The notes under the pieces are model-generated. The model had not been told where the DNA came from and searched no databases. It worked only from the letters and a program-made list of their open reading frames with translations. Positions 8,136 to 16,591 of a DNA stretch of 40,824 nt are shown one piece after another. Each line of letters starts with the position of its first letter. Position 1 is the first letter of the stretch. The DNA lies in contig SHZC01000019.1 of NCBI GenBank assembly GCA_009692505.1, positions 1 to 40,824 of the forward strand, given 5' to 3'. Both the position numbers and the translations under genes were made by a program. This DNA comes from Myxococcales bacterium (GTDB lineage Bacteria; Myxococcota_A; Bradymonadia; UBA7976; UBA1532).

Positions 8136-9751
8136 TGGGGCCCACCTCTGTGCCGCCCCTGGTCTCGAAGGTCGCCCGGAGCAGCGAACGATTTCGTCAG
8201 AACGTCGTCGCCAACACCGAGGCCATCTCGCGCCTGGAGGGGGCGCTCTCCGATTCGCGGCAGGGGGGCGGCGAGCGGTACAACCTGCGGCACATCGAGC
8301 GGGGCAAGCTCCTTCCGCGCGAGCGCGTCGAGCGTCTCCTCGATCGGGACGGGCACTTCCTGGAGATAGCCCCGCTCGCCGGCTTCGGCATCGGGGACGG
8401 CGTCAAGGTCGGCGCGGGCCTGGTCGGGGGCGTCGGGCTCGTCAGCGGCGTCGAGTGCCTCATCACCTGCTCGGAGTCGACCGTTAAGGGCGGCTCGATG
8501 AACGAGTACTCGGTCATCAAGTCCCGGCGACTCGGCGAGATCAGCGCGCAGAACGGCCTGCCGGCGATCCACCTCGTCGAGTCGGGCGGCGCGGACTTGC
8601 CCAACCAGAGCAAGATCTTCGTGCCGGGCGGGCAGGCGTTCCGGGACATCACGCGGGCCTCGAAGGCTAGAATACCGAGTATTTGTCTTGTTTTTGGAAG
8701 CTCGACTGCGGGTGGCGCTTATGTGCCGGGCATGAGCGACTACACCGTCATGGTCGACCAAGCTGCCCGCGTCTTCCTCGCCGGCCCGCCGCTCGTCAAG
8801 ATGGCCACCAACGAGGAGGCCGACGAGGAGAGCCTTGGTGGCGCCGCCATGCACAGCCGGAAGAGCGGCGTGAGCGACTACCTCGCGCGGGACGAGCTCG
8901 ACGCCCTGCGACTCGGGCGCGAGATCGTCGCTCAGCTCGGCTATCAAAAAGCGGGTCCGTCGCCAGCGAGTTTCGTCGAGGACCCGCTCTACGACGTCGA
9001 CGATCTGCTCGGCATCGTGTCCCCCGATCCCCGGACGCCCTTCGACGTGCTGGAGGTCATCGCCCGGCTCGTCGACGGCTCTCGATTCCACGCCTTCAAG
9101 CCGGAGTATGGCCCGACGCTCGTGACCGGCTGGGCGACGATTCATGGCTATGCCGTGGGCATCCTCGCCAACCAGGGCGTCTTGTTCAGCGAGGCCGCGC
9201 AGAAGGGCGCGCAGTTCATCGCCTTGTGCAATCAAAAGAACGTGCCGCTGCTCTTCCTGCAGAACATCACCGGCTTCATGGTCGGCACGGCGTATGAGCA
9301 AGGCGGCATCATCAAACACGGCGCGAAGCTCATCAACGCGGTGAGCAACAGCACCGTGCCAGCCATCACCGTGATGATGGGCGCGAGCTTTGGCGCGGGC
9401 AATTACGGCATGTGCGGGCGCGCGTATGGCCCACGTTTCCTGTTCTCCTGGCCTTCGCATCGCATCGCGGTCATGGGCGGCGAGCAGCTCGCGGGCGTGC
9501 TGGAGATCGTCAAACGCGAAGCGGCCGCGAAGTCTGGCGCGCCCGTCGACGAGCTAGAGCTGGAGATGATGAAGACCCTGCTCACCCGACAGATCGAGAA
9601 GGAGTCCTCGCCGTACTTCGCCACCGCGCGCCTCTGGGACGACGGCATCATCGATCCGAGGCAGACGCGAGATATCATCGGCATCAGCTTGTCCGCGGCT
9701 CACTCCGCGCCCGTCGAAGGCACCATGGCCTTCGGCGTCTTCAGACACTGA
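8135..9751 (+). CDS. mccB: Acyl-CoA carboxylase carboxyltransferase (beta) subunit, methylcrotonyl-CoA carboxylase type
   Basis: The 538-residue crotonase-fold protein would transfer the carboxyl group from carboxybiotin to an acyl-CoA. It shows the MCC/geranyl-CoA carboxylase style of N-terminus ([15 protein letters not shown]), SGGADLPNQ, oxyanion-hole residues in [25 protein letters not shown], and a second set in [17 protein letters not shown], ending in the family-typical GVFRH. The ATG overlaps the BKACE stop; the alpha subunit starts a few bases after its own stop. Methylcrotonyl-CoA (leucine breakdown) is the likeliest substrate by resemblance; geranyl-CoA or another acyl-CoA is possible. 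No other leucine-pathway genes (isovaleryl-CoA dehydrogenase, HMG-CoA lyase) are in the window. A short block at 8666-8722 has A/T-ending codons unlike the rest of the gene. Confidence 0.87.
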   Translation: MGPTSVPPLVSKVARSSERFRQNVVANTEAISRLEGALSDSRQGGGERYNLRHIERGKLLPRERVERLLDRDGHFLEIAPLAGFGIGDGVKVGAGLVGGVGLVSGVECLITCSESTVKGGSMNEYSVIKSRRLGEISAQNGLPAIHLVESGGADLPNQSKIFVPGGQAFRDITRASKARIPSICLVFGSSTAGGAYVPGMSDYTVMVDQAARVFLAGPPLVKMATNEEADEESLGGAAMHSRKSGVSDYLARDELDALRLGREIVAQLGYQKAGPSPASFVEDPLYDVDDLLGIVSPDPRTPFDVLEVIARLVDGSRFHAFKPEYGPTLVTGWATIHGYAVGILANQGVLFSEAAQKGAQFIALCNQKNVPLLFLQNITGFMVGTAYEQGGIIKHGAKLINAVSNSTVPAITVMMGASFGAGNYGMCGRAYGPRFLFSWPSHRIAVMGGEQLAGVLEIVKREAAAKSGAPVDELELEMMKTLLTRQIEKESSPYFATARLWDDGIIDPRQTRDIIGISLSAAHSAPVEGTMAFGVFRH

Positions 9752-9758
9752 GGTGATG

Positions 9759-11756
9759 ATGAACGGCCTCTTCGATCGCGTGCTCATCGCCAACCGCGGG
9801 GAGATCGCCTGTCGGATCGCGCGGACCTGTCGCGAGATGGGCCTTCACAGCATCGCGGTCTACAGCGACGCCGACGCCGACGCGCCGCACGTCCGCGCCG
9901 CAGATGAGGCCGTCCGCATCGGTGAGGCGGCCCCGAGCGCGTCCTATCTCAACATCGAGGCCGTGCTCGACGCCGCCCGCCGCACCCACGCGCAGGCGAT
10001 CCATCCGGGCTACGGTTTCCTCTCCGAGAACGCCGCCTTCGCGCGCGCCGTGACCGAAGCCGGGCTGGTCTTCATCGGACCTCGCGCCGAGACCATCGAG
10101 GCGATGGGCAGCAAGACCGCCGCGCGACGCCTCATGCAGCGCGCCGGCGTGCCGATCGTCCCGGGCTTTGATGGCGGTCTGGCTTCGGACGAGGCCTTCG
10201 CGGAGGCCGCAGTGACCATCGGCTTCCCGGTGCTCATCAAGGCCAGTGCTGGGGGCGGCGGCAAGGGCATGGCCATCGTCCGTCAACCCGCAGACTTGCC
10301 CGCGGCTCTGGCTCAAGCGAGACGGCTGGCGCGCGCGGCCTTTGGAGACGACGCCCTCCTCCTCGAGCGTTATGTCGAGGCGCCCCGTCACGTCGAGGTC
10401 CAGATCTTCGGCGACACCCATGGTCAGGTCGTTCACCTCTTCGAGCGTGAGTGCAGCGTTCAGCGCCGGTTCCAAAAGGTCATCGAGGAGTCGCCCTCAC
10501 CGGCCGCGCAGCTGACGCCCGAGCTCCGCGACGCCTTGTGCCAAGCCGGCGTGCGGGCCGCGCAGGCGATGGCCTACGTCGGTGCCGGCACGTGCGAGTT
10601 TCTCCTCGACCAGGACGGGTCTTTCTACTTCCTCGAGGTCAATACGCGGCTTCAAGTCGAGCACCCGGTGACCGAGTGCGTCACCGGCCTCGACCTCGTC
10701 CGACTGCAGCTCCTGGTGGCCATGGGGGCCTCGATCGGGGACCTCGTCGGCGTGCCCTCATCGCGGGGCTCGGCCATAGAGTGCCGCCTGTATGCCGAGG
10801 ATCCTGACCTCGACTTCCTGCCGGTGACCGGTGAGGTGCTCGTCTTCGAGGTGCCGGTGGGGCCGGGGCTGCGGGTGGACGCGGGCATCGCATCGGGCAG
10901 CGTGGTGGGCATCGACTACGACCCGCTGCTCGCCAAGATCATCGCCTTCGCCGACACCCGCGCCGAGGCGCTCCTCCGGATGCGGGGCGCGCTCCGGCGG
11001 CTCCGCATCGTGGGTCTGAAGACGAACCTCGATTTCCTGCGCGCCGTCGTCGGCACGGACGCCTTCGCCGCCGGTCAGACCCATACGCACTTCATCGCCG
11101 AGCACTTCCCGTGCAGCCCTCGGCGTCTCCCACGCGCTGACGCCGATCTCGCGGATGCCCTCACCGTCGCGGCGGTCTTCGCGGCGCGTCTTCGTCGCGA
11201 CATCAACCCGCACCTGCCGGCCCTGCGCTCGGGGTTCCGCAACAGCCGATTCCGGCCTCAGCGGGTCGTCTTCACGTTCGAAGGCGCGCTCCATCAGGTG
11301 GACTACGTCGACGAGGGCCAGGGTCTCTTCGAGGTGCGCGTCGATGGGGCCGCGGCCAGCAAGGTTCAGGTCCGGGACGATGGCCCGGAGCTGCGATGCG
11401 TCATCGACCGGCGCAGCCGCGCGTACTCCGTGCACGGCTCGGAGACCGAGGTCACGGTGTTCACGCCCGCGCTGTCGTACGTGCTCGGCCTCGTGCCCGA
11501 CTTCCCGCCGCCGGTCGACGCAGAGGTGCCCGGCGCGTGTGTGGCCCCGATGCCGGGTCGAGTCGTCCTTGTCCATGTAACGGTGGGTGAAACGGTCGTC
11601 ACGGGCACGCCGCTCTTGACCCTCGAGGCCATGAAGATGGAGCACACGCTCACGGCATCGTCGGCGGGCGTCGTGACGGCGGTTCATGTCGAGAGTGGCC
11701 AGCGCGTGGACGCGGGCGCGCTGCTCGCGCTCGTCTCAGCGGAGGTCGCGCGGTGA
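9759..11756 (+). CDS. mccA: Acyl-CoA carboxylase alpha subunit: biotin carboxylase with biotin carrier domain, MCC type
   Basis: The 665-residue protein would carboxylate its own biotin with bicarbonate and ATP and serve the beta subunit encoded just upstream. Order of parts: biotin carboxylase N-domain (VLIANRGEIACRIARTC; HPGYGFLSEN), ATP-grasp with the Gly-rich loop KASAGGGGKGM near residue 165, the EVNTRLQVEHPVTE catalytic segment near 293, and a linker. The C-terminal biotinyl domain has EAMKMEH, with the biotinylated lysine at about residue 626. Three in-frame starts are possible (GTG 9753, ATG 9756, ATG 9759). The GAGG at 9750-9753 best suits 9759. The gene's last bases form the first unit of a 24-bp tandem repeat that also carries a start site for the next gene. 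Confidence 0.9.
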   Translation: MNGLFDRVLIANRGEIACRIARTCREMGLHSIAVYSDADADAPHVRAADEAVRIGEAAPSASYLNIEAVLDAARRTHAQAIHPGYGFLSENAAFARAVTEAGLVFIGPRAETIEAMGSKTAARRLMQRAGVPIVPGFDGGLASDEAFAEAAVTIGFPVLIKASAGGGGKGMAIVRQPADLPAALAQARRLARAAFGDDALLLERYVEAPRHVEVQIFGDTHGQVVHLFERECSVQRRFQKVIEESPSPAAQLTPELRDALCQAGVRAAQAMAYVGAGTCEFLLDQDGSFYFLEVNTRLQVEHPVTECVTGLDLVRLQLLVAMGASIGDLVGVPSSRGSAIECRLYAEDPDLDFLPVTGEVLVFEVPVGPGLRVDAGIASGSVVGIDYDPLLAKIIAFADTRAEALLRMRGALRRLRIVGLKTNLDFLRAVVGTDAFAAGQTHTHFIAEHFPCSPRRLPRADADLADALTVAAVFAARLRRDINPHLPALRSGFRNSRFRPQRVVFTFEGALHQVDYVDEGQGLFEVRVDGAAASKVQVRDDGPELRCVIDRRSRAYSVHGSETEVTVFTPALSYVLGLVPDFPPPVDAEVPGACVAPMPGRVVLVHVTVGETVVTGTPLLTLEAMKMEHTLTASSAGVVTAVHVESGQRVDAGALLALVSAEVAR

Positions 11757-11803
11757 TCGCGCGCGGAGGTCGCGCGGTGATCGCGCGCGGAGGTCTCTCG
11801 ATG
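11741..11803 (+). repeat. 24-bp tandem repeat that triplicates a ribosome-binding-site/start module
   Basis: Units begin at 11741, 11765 and 11789; the first two are identical over 24 bases and the third keeps only the first part. Each has GGAGGT, a six-base spacer, and a start codon: GTG 11753, GTG 11777 and ATG 11801. All three starts are in the same frame, eight codons apart. The first GTG overlaps the mccA stop (GTGA). The arrangement looks like slipped-strand duplication of an initiation region. Confidence 0.9.
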
Positions 11804-13615
11804 AGGTCTGGTCTTTACTCCCTGATGTGCTTCGGCGCGGTTCTGCTCGCCTGTGAGGCGCCGAACGGCGCACGCTCGTCGCTCTCGGCCGATATGGGCA
11901 CGCCGGATGGGGCTCCGATTGGGAGTGGTCCCTCGGGCGGAGGGGAGGGTGGTCAGGGTGGTTTACCGTCTCCGGGTGGTCAAGGCGGTTTACCCACCAT
12001 GGGTGGTCAAGGTGGTTTACCAACCTCGGGTGGAGACGGCGGGCAAGCTGCTCCGGGTGGCGGTGTTGCCCCCGAACCGGGACCCTGCGCCAGCCGCGCG
12101 GCGGATCCCTCCGGCTACTGCCCGGCGACGATCTACGAGGCCCGCCGGGAGATCGGCGTCGGCGTAGCGGTCGTCGTGCAGGGGGTGGTCACCGCGCTCA
12201 AGAAGAACGCGGCCGGTGAGGTCCGCAATCTGGTGATTCAGATAGGCCCGGATCAGGCGGAGTACTTCGGCCCCGACGACAGCGCGGTCTGGGTCTTTCT
12301 CGGCGACGGGACCGTGCCCCCCGAGGCCCTCTCGATGTTGTCGACCACCTCGTCCATCCGCCTCGCCGGCACGACCAACGACTTCCACGGCCAACGCCAG
12401 CTGAACGTCGTCACGGAGGTCACGATCTTAGGCTCTGTCGCGCCCATCGTGCCCCTCCCCGTCGTGGCCGTGGACGTCTCGACCGAGGGCCGGCGCGCGG
12501 CTCGGCTCGAGGGCGTCTTGCTCTCCCTCTACGACGTGGTCGTGACCGACGTGATGCCGCCCCCCGGCGAAGGGGATCGAGTGCCGACCTTGGAGTTCGC
12601 GGTTACAGGCGGCCTGCTGATCGATGACTTCTTCTTCGTGATCGAGCCGACCCCCGCGCTCGGCTCGACCTTTGCTCGACTCGACGGCGTGCTGCGCCTC
12701 GGCAACGCGAACATGAAGCTCGAGCCGCGTGACGCCCTCGACGTCGAGTCCGGTGCCGGTCCCAGCCCCGGTCCCGCGCGCCTGTCCGAGTTCGGCCCGG
12801 CCGATACGCGCCTGGATCTGCGAACCTCCGCCCTGCCTCGGGACGCTCAGGGGACCGCCCTGCACCTCGCCCTCGACCGGCCCGCCCCCGCCGGTGGTCT
12901 CGATCTCAGCCTCGTCTCCGACCTCCCGGCGCAGGCCGCGATTGACGCTCAAATCCACATCGACGCCGGGCAGTCAACAGCCGACGTGACCGTGACCTCA
13001 GGCGAGATCGAAGGCCCGGTGGGGCTCACGGCGTCGCTCAATGGCCTCACCTTGCGCGTGGCCGTGCACATTGGACCCGCGCTGCCTCCTCCGCCCCCAC
13101 CCGGCGCGGCTCTCGTGCTCAGCGAGATTGACTACGACCAGGACGGCTCCGATCTCTTGGAGTTCATCGAGCTCTACAACCCCACGGACGCCCCCCTCTC
13201 GCTCGCCGATCAGCGGCTCGAGCTGATCAACGGGAGCGACGGGATGCCGTATGCGTCGTATGCCCTCTTCGACGCCGGGCCGAGCCTCGCCGCAGGTGAC
13301 CTCCTCGTCATCGGGTCAGAGGCCGTTCTCCAGGCCCTGCCGGCGGGCGTCCTGCGCCTCCCCCTCATGGGCAGCATCCAGAATGGGGCGCCCGACGGCG
13401 TCCGCATCGTCGACGCCTTTGGCGCGCTCATTGACGGGCTCGCCTACGAGGGACCCCTGCCGGGAACAGGCGAGGGAGAGCCCGCCGCGGGCGACCCTGG
13501 ACAGCCGGTGCACGAGTCCATCGCCCGCTGCCTCAACCTCGCGGACACCCAGGACAACGCCGCCGACTTCCGCGTCCTGGCCGCCACACCGGGTCTGGCT
13601 CAGACCTGCGACTGA
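11801..13615 (+). CDS. Secreted lipoprotein with Gly-rich linker and C-terminal lamin-tail (LTD) domain
   Basis: The 604-residue protein starts at ATG 11801, the only one of three possible starts that puts the signal peptide at the N-terminus. The lipobox is LLAC with Cys18. A Gly-rich linker follows (about residues 37-85) containing three or four copies of GGQGGLP. The middle half is beta-rich and I cannot name its fold, though its opening (an ATIYEARR segment followed by VVVQGVVTALK) resembles OB-fold-like domains of secreted nucleases. The last 160 residues match the lamin-tail domain (ALVLSEIDYDQDGSDLLEFIE, then ELYNPTDAPLSL), common in bacterial surface proteins and often linked to cell-surface or DNA binding. 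It follows mccA without a gap, so it may be co-transcribed despite the unrelated role. Confidence 0.78.
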   Translation: MRSGLYSLMCFGAVLLACEAPNGARSSLSADMGTPDGAPIGSGPSGGGEGGQGGLPSPGGQGGLPTMGGQGGLPTSGGDGGQAAPGGGVAPEPGPCASRAADPSGYCPATIYEARREIGVGVAVVVQGVVTALKKNAAGEVRNLVIQIGPDQAEYFGPDDSAVWVFLGDGTVPPEALSMLSTTSSIRLAGTTNDFHGQRQLNVVTEVTILGSVAPIVPLPVVAVDVSTEGRRAARLEGVLLSLYDVVVTDVMPPPGEGDRVPTLEFAVTGGLLIDDFFFVIEPTPALGSTFARLDGVLRLGNANMKLEPRDALDVESGAGPSPGPARLSEFGPADTRLDLRTSALPRDAQGTALHLALDRPAPAGGLDLSLVSDLPAQAAIDAQIHIDAGQSTADVTVTSGEIEGPVGLTASLNGLTLRVAVHIGPALPPPPPPGAALVLSEIDYDQDGSDLLEFIELYNPTDAPLSLADQRLELINGSDGMPYASYALFDAGPSLAAGDLLVIGSEAVLQALPAGVLRLPLMGSIQNGAPDGVRIVDAFGALIDGLAYEGPLPGTGEGEPAAGDPGQPVHESIARCLNLADTQDNAADFRVLAATPGLAQTCD

Positions 13616-13619
13616 CCTC

Positions 13620-13634
13620 CTGCTCTTTGAGCAG
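13620..13634 (+). terminator. Small hairpin after the lamin-tail lipoprotein gene
   Basis: CTGCTC (13620-13625), loop TTT, GAGCAG (13629-13634): a perfect six-base-pair stem five bases after the TGA. No T-run follows, so it may be a weak terminator, an mRNA 3' stabiliser or an attenuator before selW. Function is inferred from position. Confidence 0.35.
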
Positions 13635-13688
13635 CCTGATCGAAACGATTCTGCCAAGGTGAGACCACCTACACTCAAGGAGCCGTCA

Positions 13689-13919
13689 ATGGCCAAGATC
13701 AAGATTCACTACTGCGTCGTTTGAAACTACAAACCGAGGGCTGCCCGGGTGGCAGAGGAGATCACGCTCGTGACCGGGATCGACGTGGAGTTGATCAGCG
13801 GTTCGCGGGGTGAGTTCACGGTTTGGGTGAATGACCTCTGCGTCTCGGAAAAAGGCCCCCTTGGCTTTCCCTCGCCCGAGTCCGCGGCCGAGGCGGTGCG
13901 TCTCGCACTTGGTAAATAA
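13689..13919 (+). CDS. selW: SelW-like selenoprotein (Rdx family) with in-frame UGA selenocysteine codon
   Basis: Translation from ATG 13689 meets TGA at 13722-13724, then continues in the same frame to TAA at 13917-13919, giving 76 residues with selenocysteine at 12. The start (MAKIKIHYCVVU, then NYKPRAARVAEEI) has the redox motif C-x-x-U and the following YKP that mark the SelW/SelT/SelH/Rdx12 family. The end (EFTVWVNDLCVSEK, then GFPSP and a helix) fits the family's FxVxVxGxxVxSK and GxFP pattern. Codons after the TGA keep the high GC3 of neighbouring genes. AAGGAG lies six bases before the ATG. A stem-loop at 13741-13755 fits a bacterial SECIS. The family has a thioredoxin-like fold and a presumed redox role. 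Read conventionally, the gene would be an 11-residue peptide. The hydrolase gene starts two bases after the stop. Confidence 0.92.
13741..13755 (+). promoter_or_regulatory. Candidate bacterial SECIS element in selW
   Basis: CUGCC (13741-13745), loop CGGGU, GGCAG (13751-13755): a perfect five-base-pair stem beginning 16 bases after the UGA, with G at the second loop position. Bacterial SECIS hairpins sit in the coding region just after the UGA, with an apical-loop G near the 5' side of the loop that is read by SelB. Distance and loop agree with that consensus. Confidence 0.75.
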
Positions 13920-13921
13920 AC

Positions 13922-15155
<1,234 letters not shown>

Positions 15156-15167
15156 GGTCAGCGTGCT

Positions 15168-15194
15168 CCCTGACGCCCGCCTTGGGCGTTAGGG
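15168..15194. terminator. Bidirectional terminator hairpin between ferredoxin and methyltransferase genes
   Basis: CCCTGACGCCC, loop GCCTT, GGGCGTTAGGG: an 11-base-pair stem with one G-T pair. It lies between convergent genes and overlaps the TAA of the minus-strand methyltransferase gene. No long T-run is present on either side. It is the strongest hairpin seen between genes in this window. Confidence 0.7.
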
Positions 15195-15812
15195 CCGCGT
15201 GCCCTGCAAGGCGACGCTGTCTTTGAACCGCGCGCTCTGCTCGACGGCGTCGAAGGCCGCGACGCCCGAGTCGCCGAGGCGCGCCGACCGCACGTCGACG
15301 AAGCCGGCCGCGAGGAGCTCGCTTTTCAGCCCAGGTTCGTCCCAGAGCCAGAGGTGCGCGCCGTTGCCGAACAGTCGACCGGCGGCGGCCTTCCAGCTCG
15401 ACTCTCCGCCGGCCCGCCCGAGCATGGACCGCTCCATGAACGCCGAGCAGGCGTCCGTCTCGCCGCTGTCCAGGTAGCTGACGACGAGCGCGCGAAGGTC
15501 GGGCACGACGACCCGAAAGAGGCCCCCGGGCTTGAGCAGGGAGAGGCTGTTCCGCAGGGCCGTGCGGGCGTCCTCGCGGGAGAGATGCTCGATGATGTGA
15601 GACGAGTAGACGCCGTCGCAGCTGCCAAGGGCGATGGGCAAGCCGTGCACGATGTCGCCGTAGCGGACGTTGACCGGGAACCTCGCCTTATTCTTCGTAT
15701 ACAGGCGACCAAGGAGCGGCAGCCGCTCAAACCTCAGGGTCGGGCTGGCATCGAAGTTCTCCCACCCGGGCGGCGCGCAGAAGCCGCAGCCATACTGAAC
15801 AAAGGTCGCCAT
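15189..15812 (-). CDS. SAM-dependent methyltransferase, COG4627-like
   Basis: The 207-residue protein has the opening of this methyltransferase group: YGCGFCAPPGWENFDASP (the G-C-G SAM loop and the GWxNxDxxP motif), then DGVYSSHIIEHLSREDA (motif with the acidic/His pair), and LLKPGGLFRVVVPDLR. A Glu/Asp-rich end contains a helical insert with an FMERSMLG segment. Such proteins are often found with sugar or polysaccharide genes, but none is nearby, so the substrate is unknown. The ATG at 15812 has CGGAGA eight bases upstream. A 77-base gap separates it from the EttA-led operon upstream on the same strand, so it may have its own promoter or be a distal member. Confidence 0.82.
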   Translation of the reverse strand: MATFVQYGCGFCAPPGWENFDASPTLRFERLPLLGRLYTKNKARFPVNVRYGDIVHGLPIALGSCDGVYSSHIIEHLSREDARTALRNSLSLLKPGGLFRVVVPDLRALVVSYLDSGETDACSAFMERSMLGRAGGESSWKAAAGRLFGNGAHLWLWDEPGLKSELLAAGFVDVRSARLGDSGVAAFDAVEQSARFKDSVALQGTRP

Positions 15813-15889
15813 TCGTCTCGTCTCCGCTCAGGACACGCTGGATAGTATCTCCGACCCGACCTGGGGGCATACGCCCGCGCACGTTTCAG

Positions 15890-16306
15890 TCAGGGCGCGC
15901 TTCGCCCGGTGAGGCGCGTCAAGCCGCCGAGCGCGTGTCGACCCCGACGGACGATGAGCACGGTGGCGTCGCAGTCTTCGGGGAGCTCGAGGACCTCGCC
16001 TCGGTTGAAGCGGACCTCACCATCGGCGTCGACCTCGACCACATTGCGTCGGGCGTCCGCGCCGATCATCTTCAGGAGCGTAGATGTGGGTCGGCGTTCG
16101 GGCCCGGTGCAGACCCGATGGCCGAGCTCGTCGAGGTCGCGCAGCGTGGTCGGGTGATTCGCGCCCGCCGGGACCAGGTAGAGGTCGTGCGTGCCCTCGA
16201 CGGTCCAGAAGCAGAAGTCGTTGAAGAGGCCCCGGGGCAGTCCATAGACCTCACACACCGGGTCGACCACCTCGCGGAACGGAAGCGAGAGAACCCTCGG
16301 CGTCAC
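15890..16306 (-). CDS. Unrecognised small protein, last gene of the ettA operon
   Basis: The 138-residue product starts at GTG 16306, overlapping the stop of the small membrane-protein gene by four bases. I cannot assign a family. It has no signal peptide and no transmembrane segment, and is soluble in character. The segments FNDFCFWTVEGTHDLYLV, RPTSTLLKMIGADARRN and DATVLIVRRGRHALG look like alternating strands and helices. The string of mixed strands near an RPTS-LLK helix faintly recalls PUA-like RNA-binding domains, but this is too weak to use as an annotation. Its place at the end of a tight operon with a translation factor (EttA) would be compatible with an RNA-related role. Confidence 0.6.
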   Translation of the reverse strand: MTPRVLSLPFREVVDPVCEVYGLPRGLFNDFCFWTVEGTHDLYLVPAGANHPTTLRDLDELGHRVCTGPERRPTSTLLKMIGADARRNVVEVDADGEVRFNRGEVLELPEDCDATVLIVRRGRHALGGLTRLTGRSAP

Positions 16307-16587
16307 GGCCCAGAAACCGGATGCAGCAGCGGCATGACCACCGTGAACAGTCCACCCGCCGCCAAGAGGACCGCGAGTGCTGCGACAAAGCCGGTGGCCC
16401 GCCCGAGACGGATCGCCTTCTTGGACGCGACCGCCACGAAGACCGGGCTCATGAGCGCGAACGCCTTGCCTTGCCCCGCCATGGCCGGATGCAGGGGATC
16501 GCGATACCAGAGGTGCAAGACCAGCGCGCTGACGCAGATCGCGAGCGTCAGGTGCAGGCAGGCTTCGATGAACGCAGAGCGGCGCAT
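16303..16587 (-). CDS. Small membrane protein of unknown function
   Basis: The 94-residue product has two or three hydrophobic segments: about residues 10-27 (HLTLAICVSALVLHLWY), a shorter one around 45-55 (LMSPVFVAVA), and about 65-90 (GFVAALAVLLAAGGLFTVVM). A basic patch (KKAIRLGR) lies between. No family is recognisable. It starts four bases after the TPR gene's stop and its own stop overlaps the next gene's GTG, so it is a middle gene of the operon. Confidence 0.65.
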   Translation of the reverse strand: MRRSAFIEACLHLTLAICVSALVLHLWYRDPLHPAMAGQGKAFALMSPVFVAVASKKAIRLGRATGFVAALAVLLAAGGLFTVVMPLLHPVSGP

Positions 16588-16591
16588 GGGC

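Noticed and set aside
13722..13724. TGA taken as an ordinary stop of an 11-residue leader peptide
   Set aside because: The frame after it continues the SelW family sequence to a proper stop, with coding-type GC3 and a SECIS-like hairpin.
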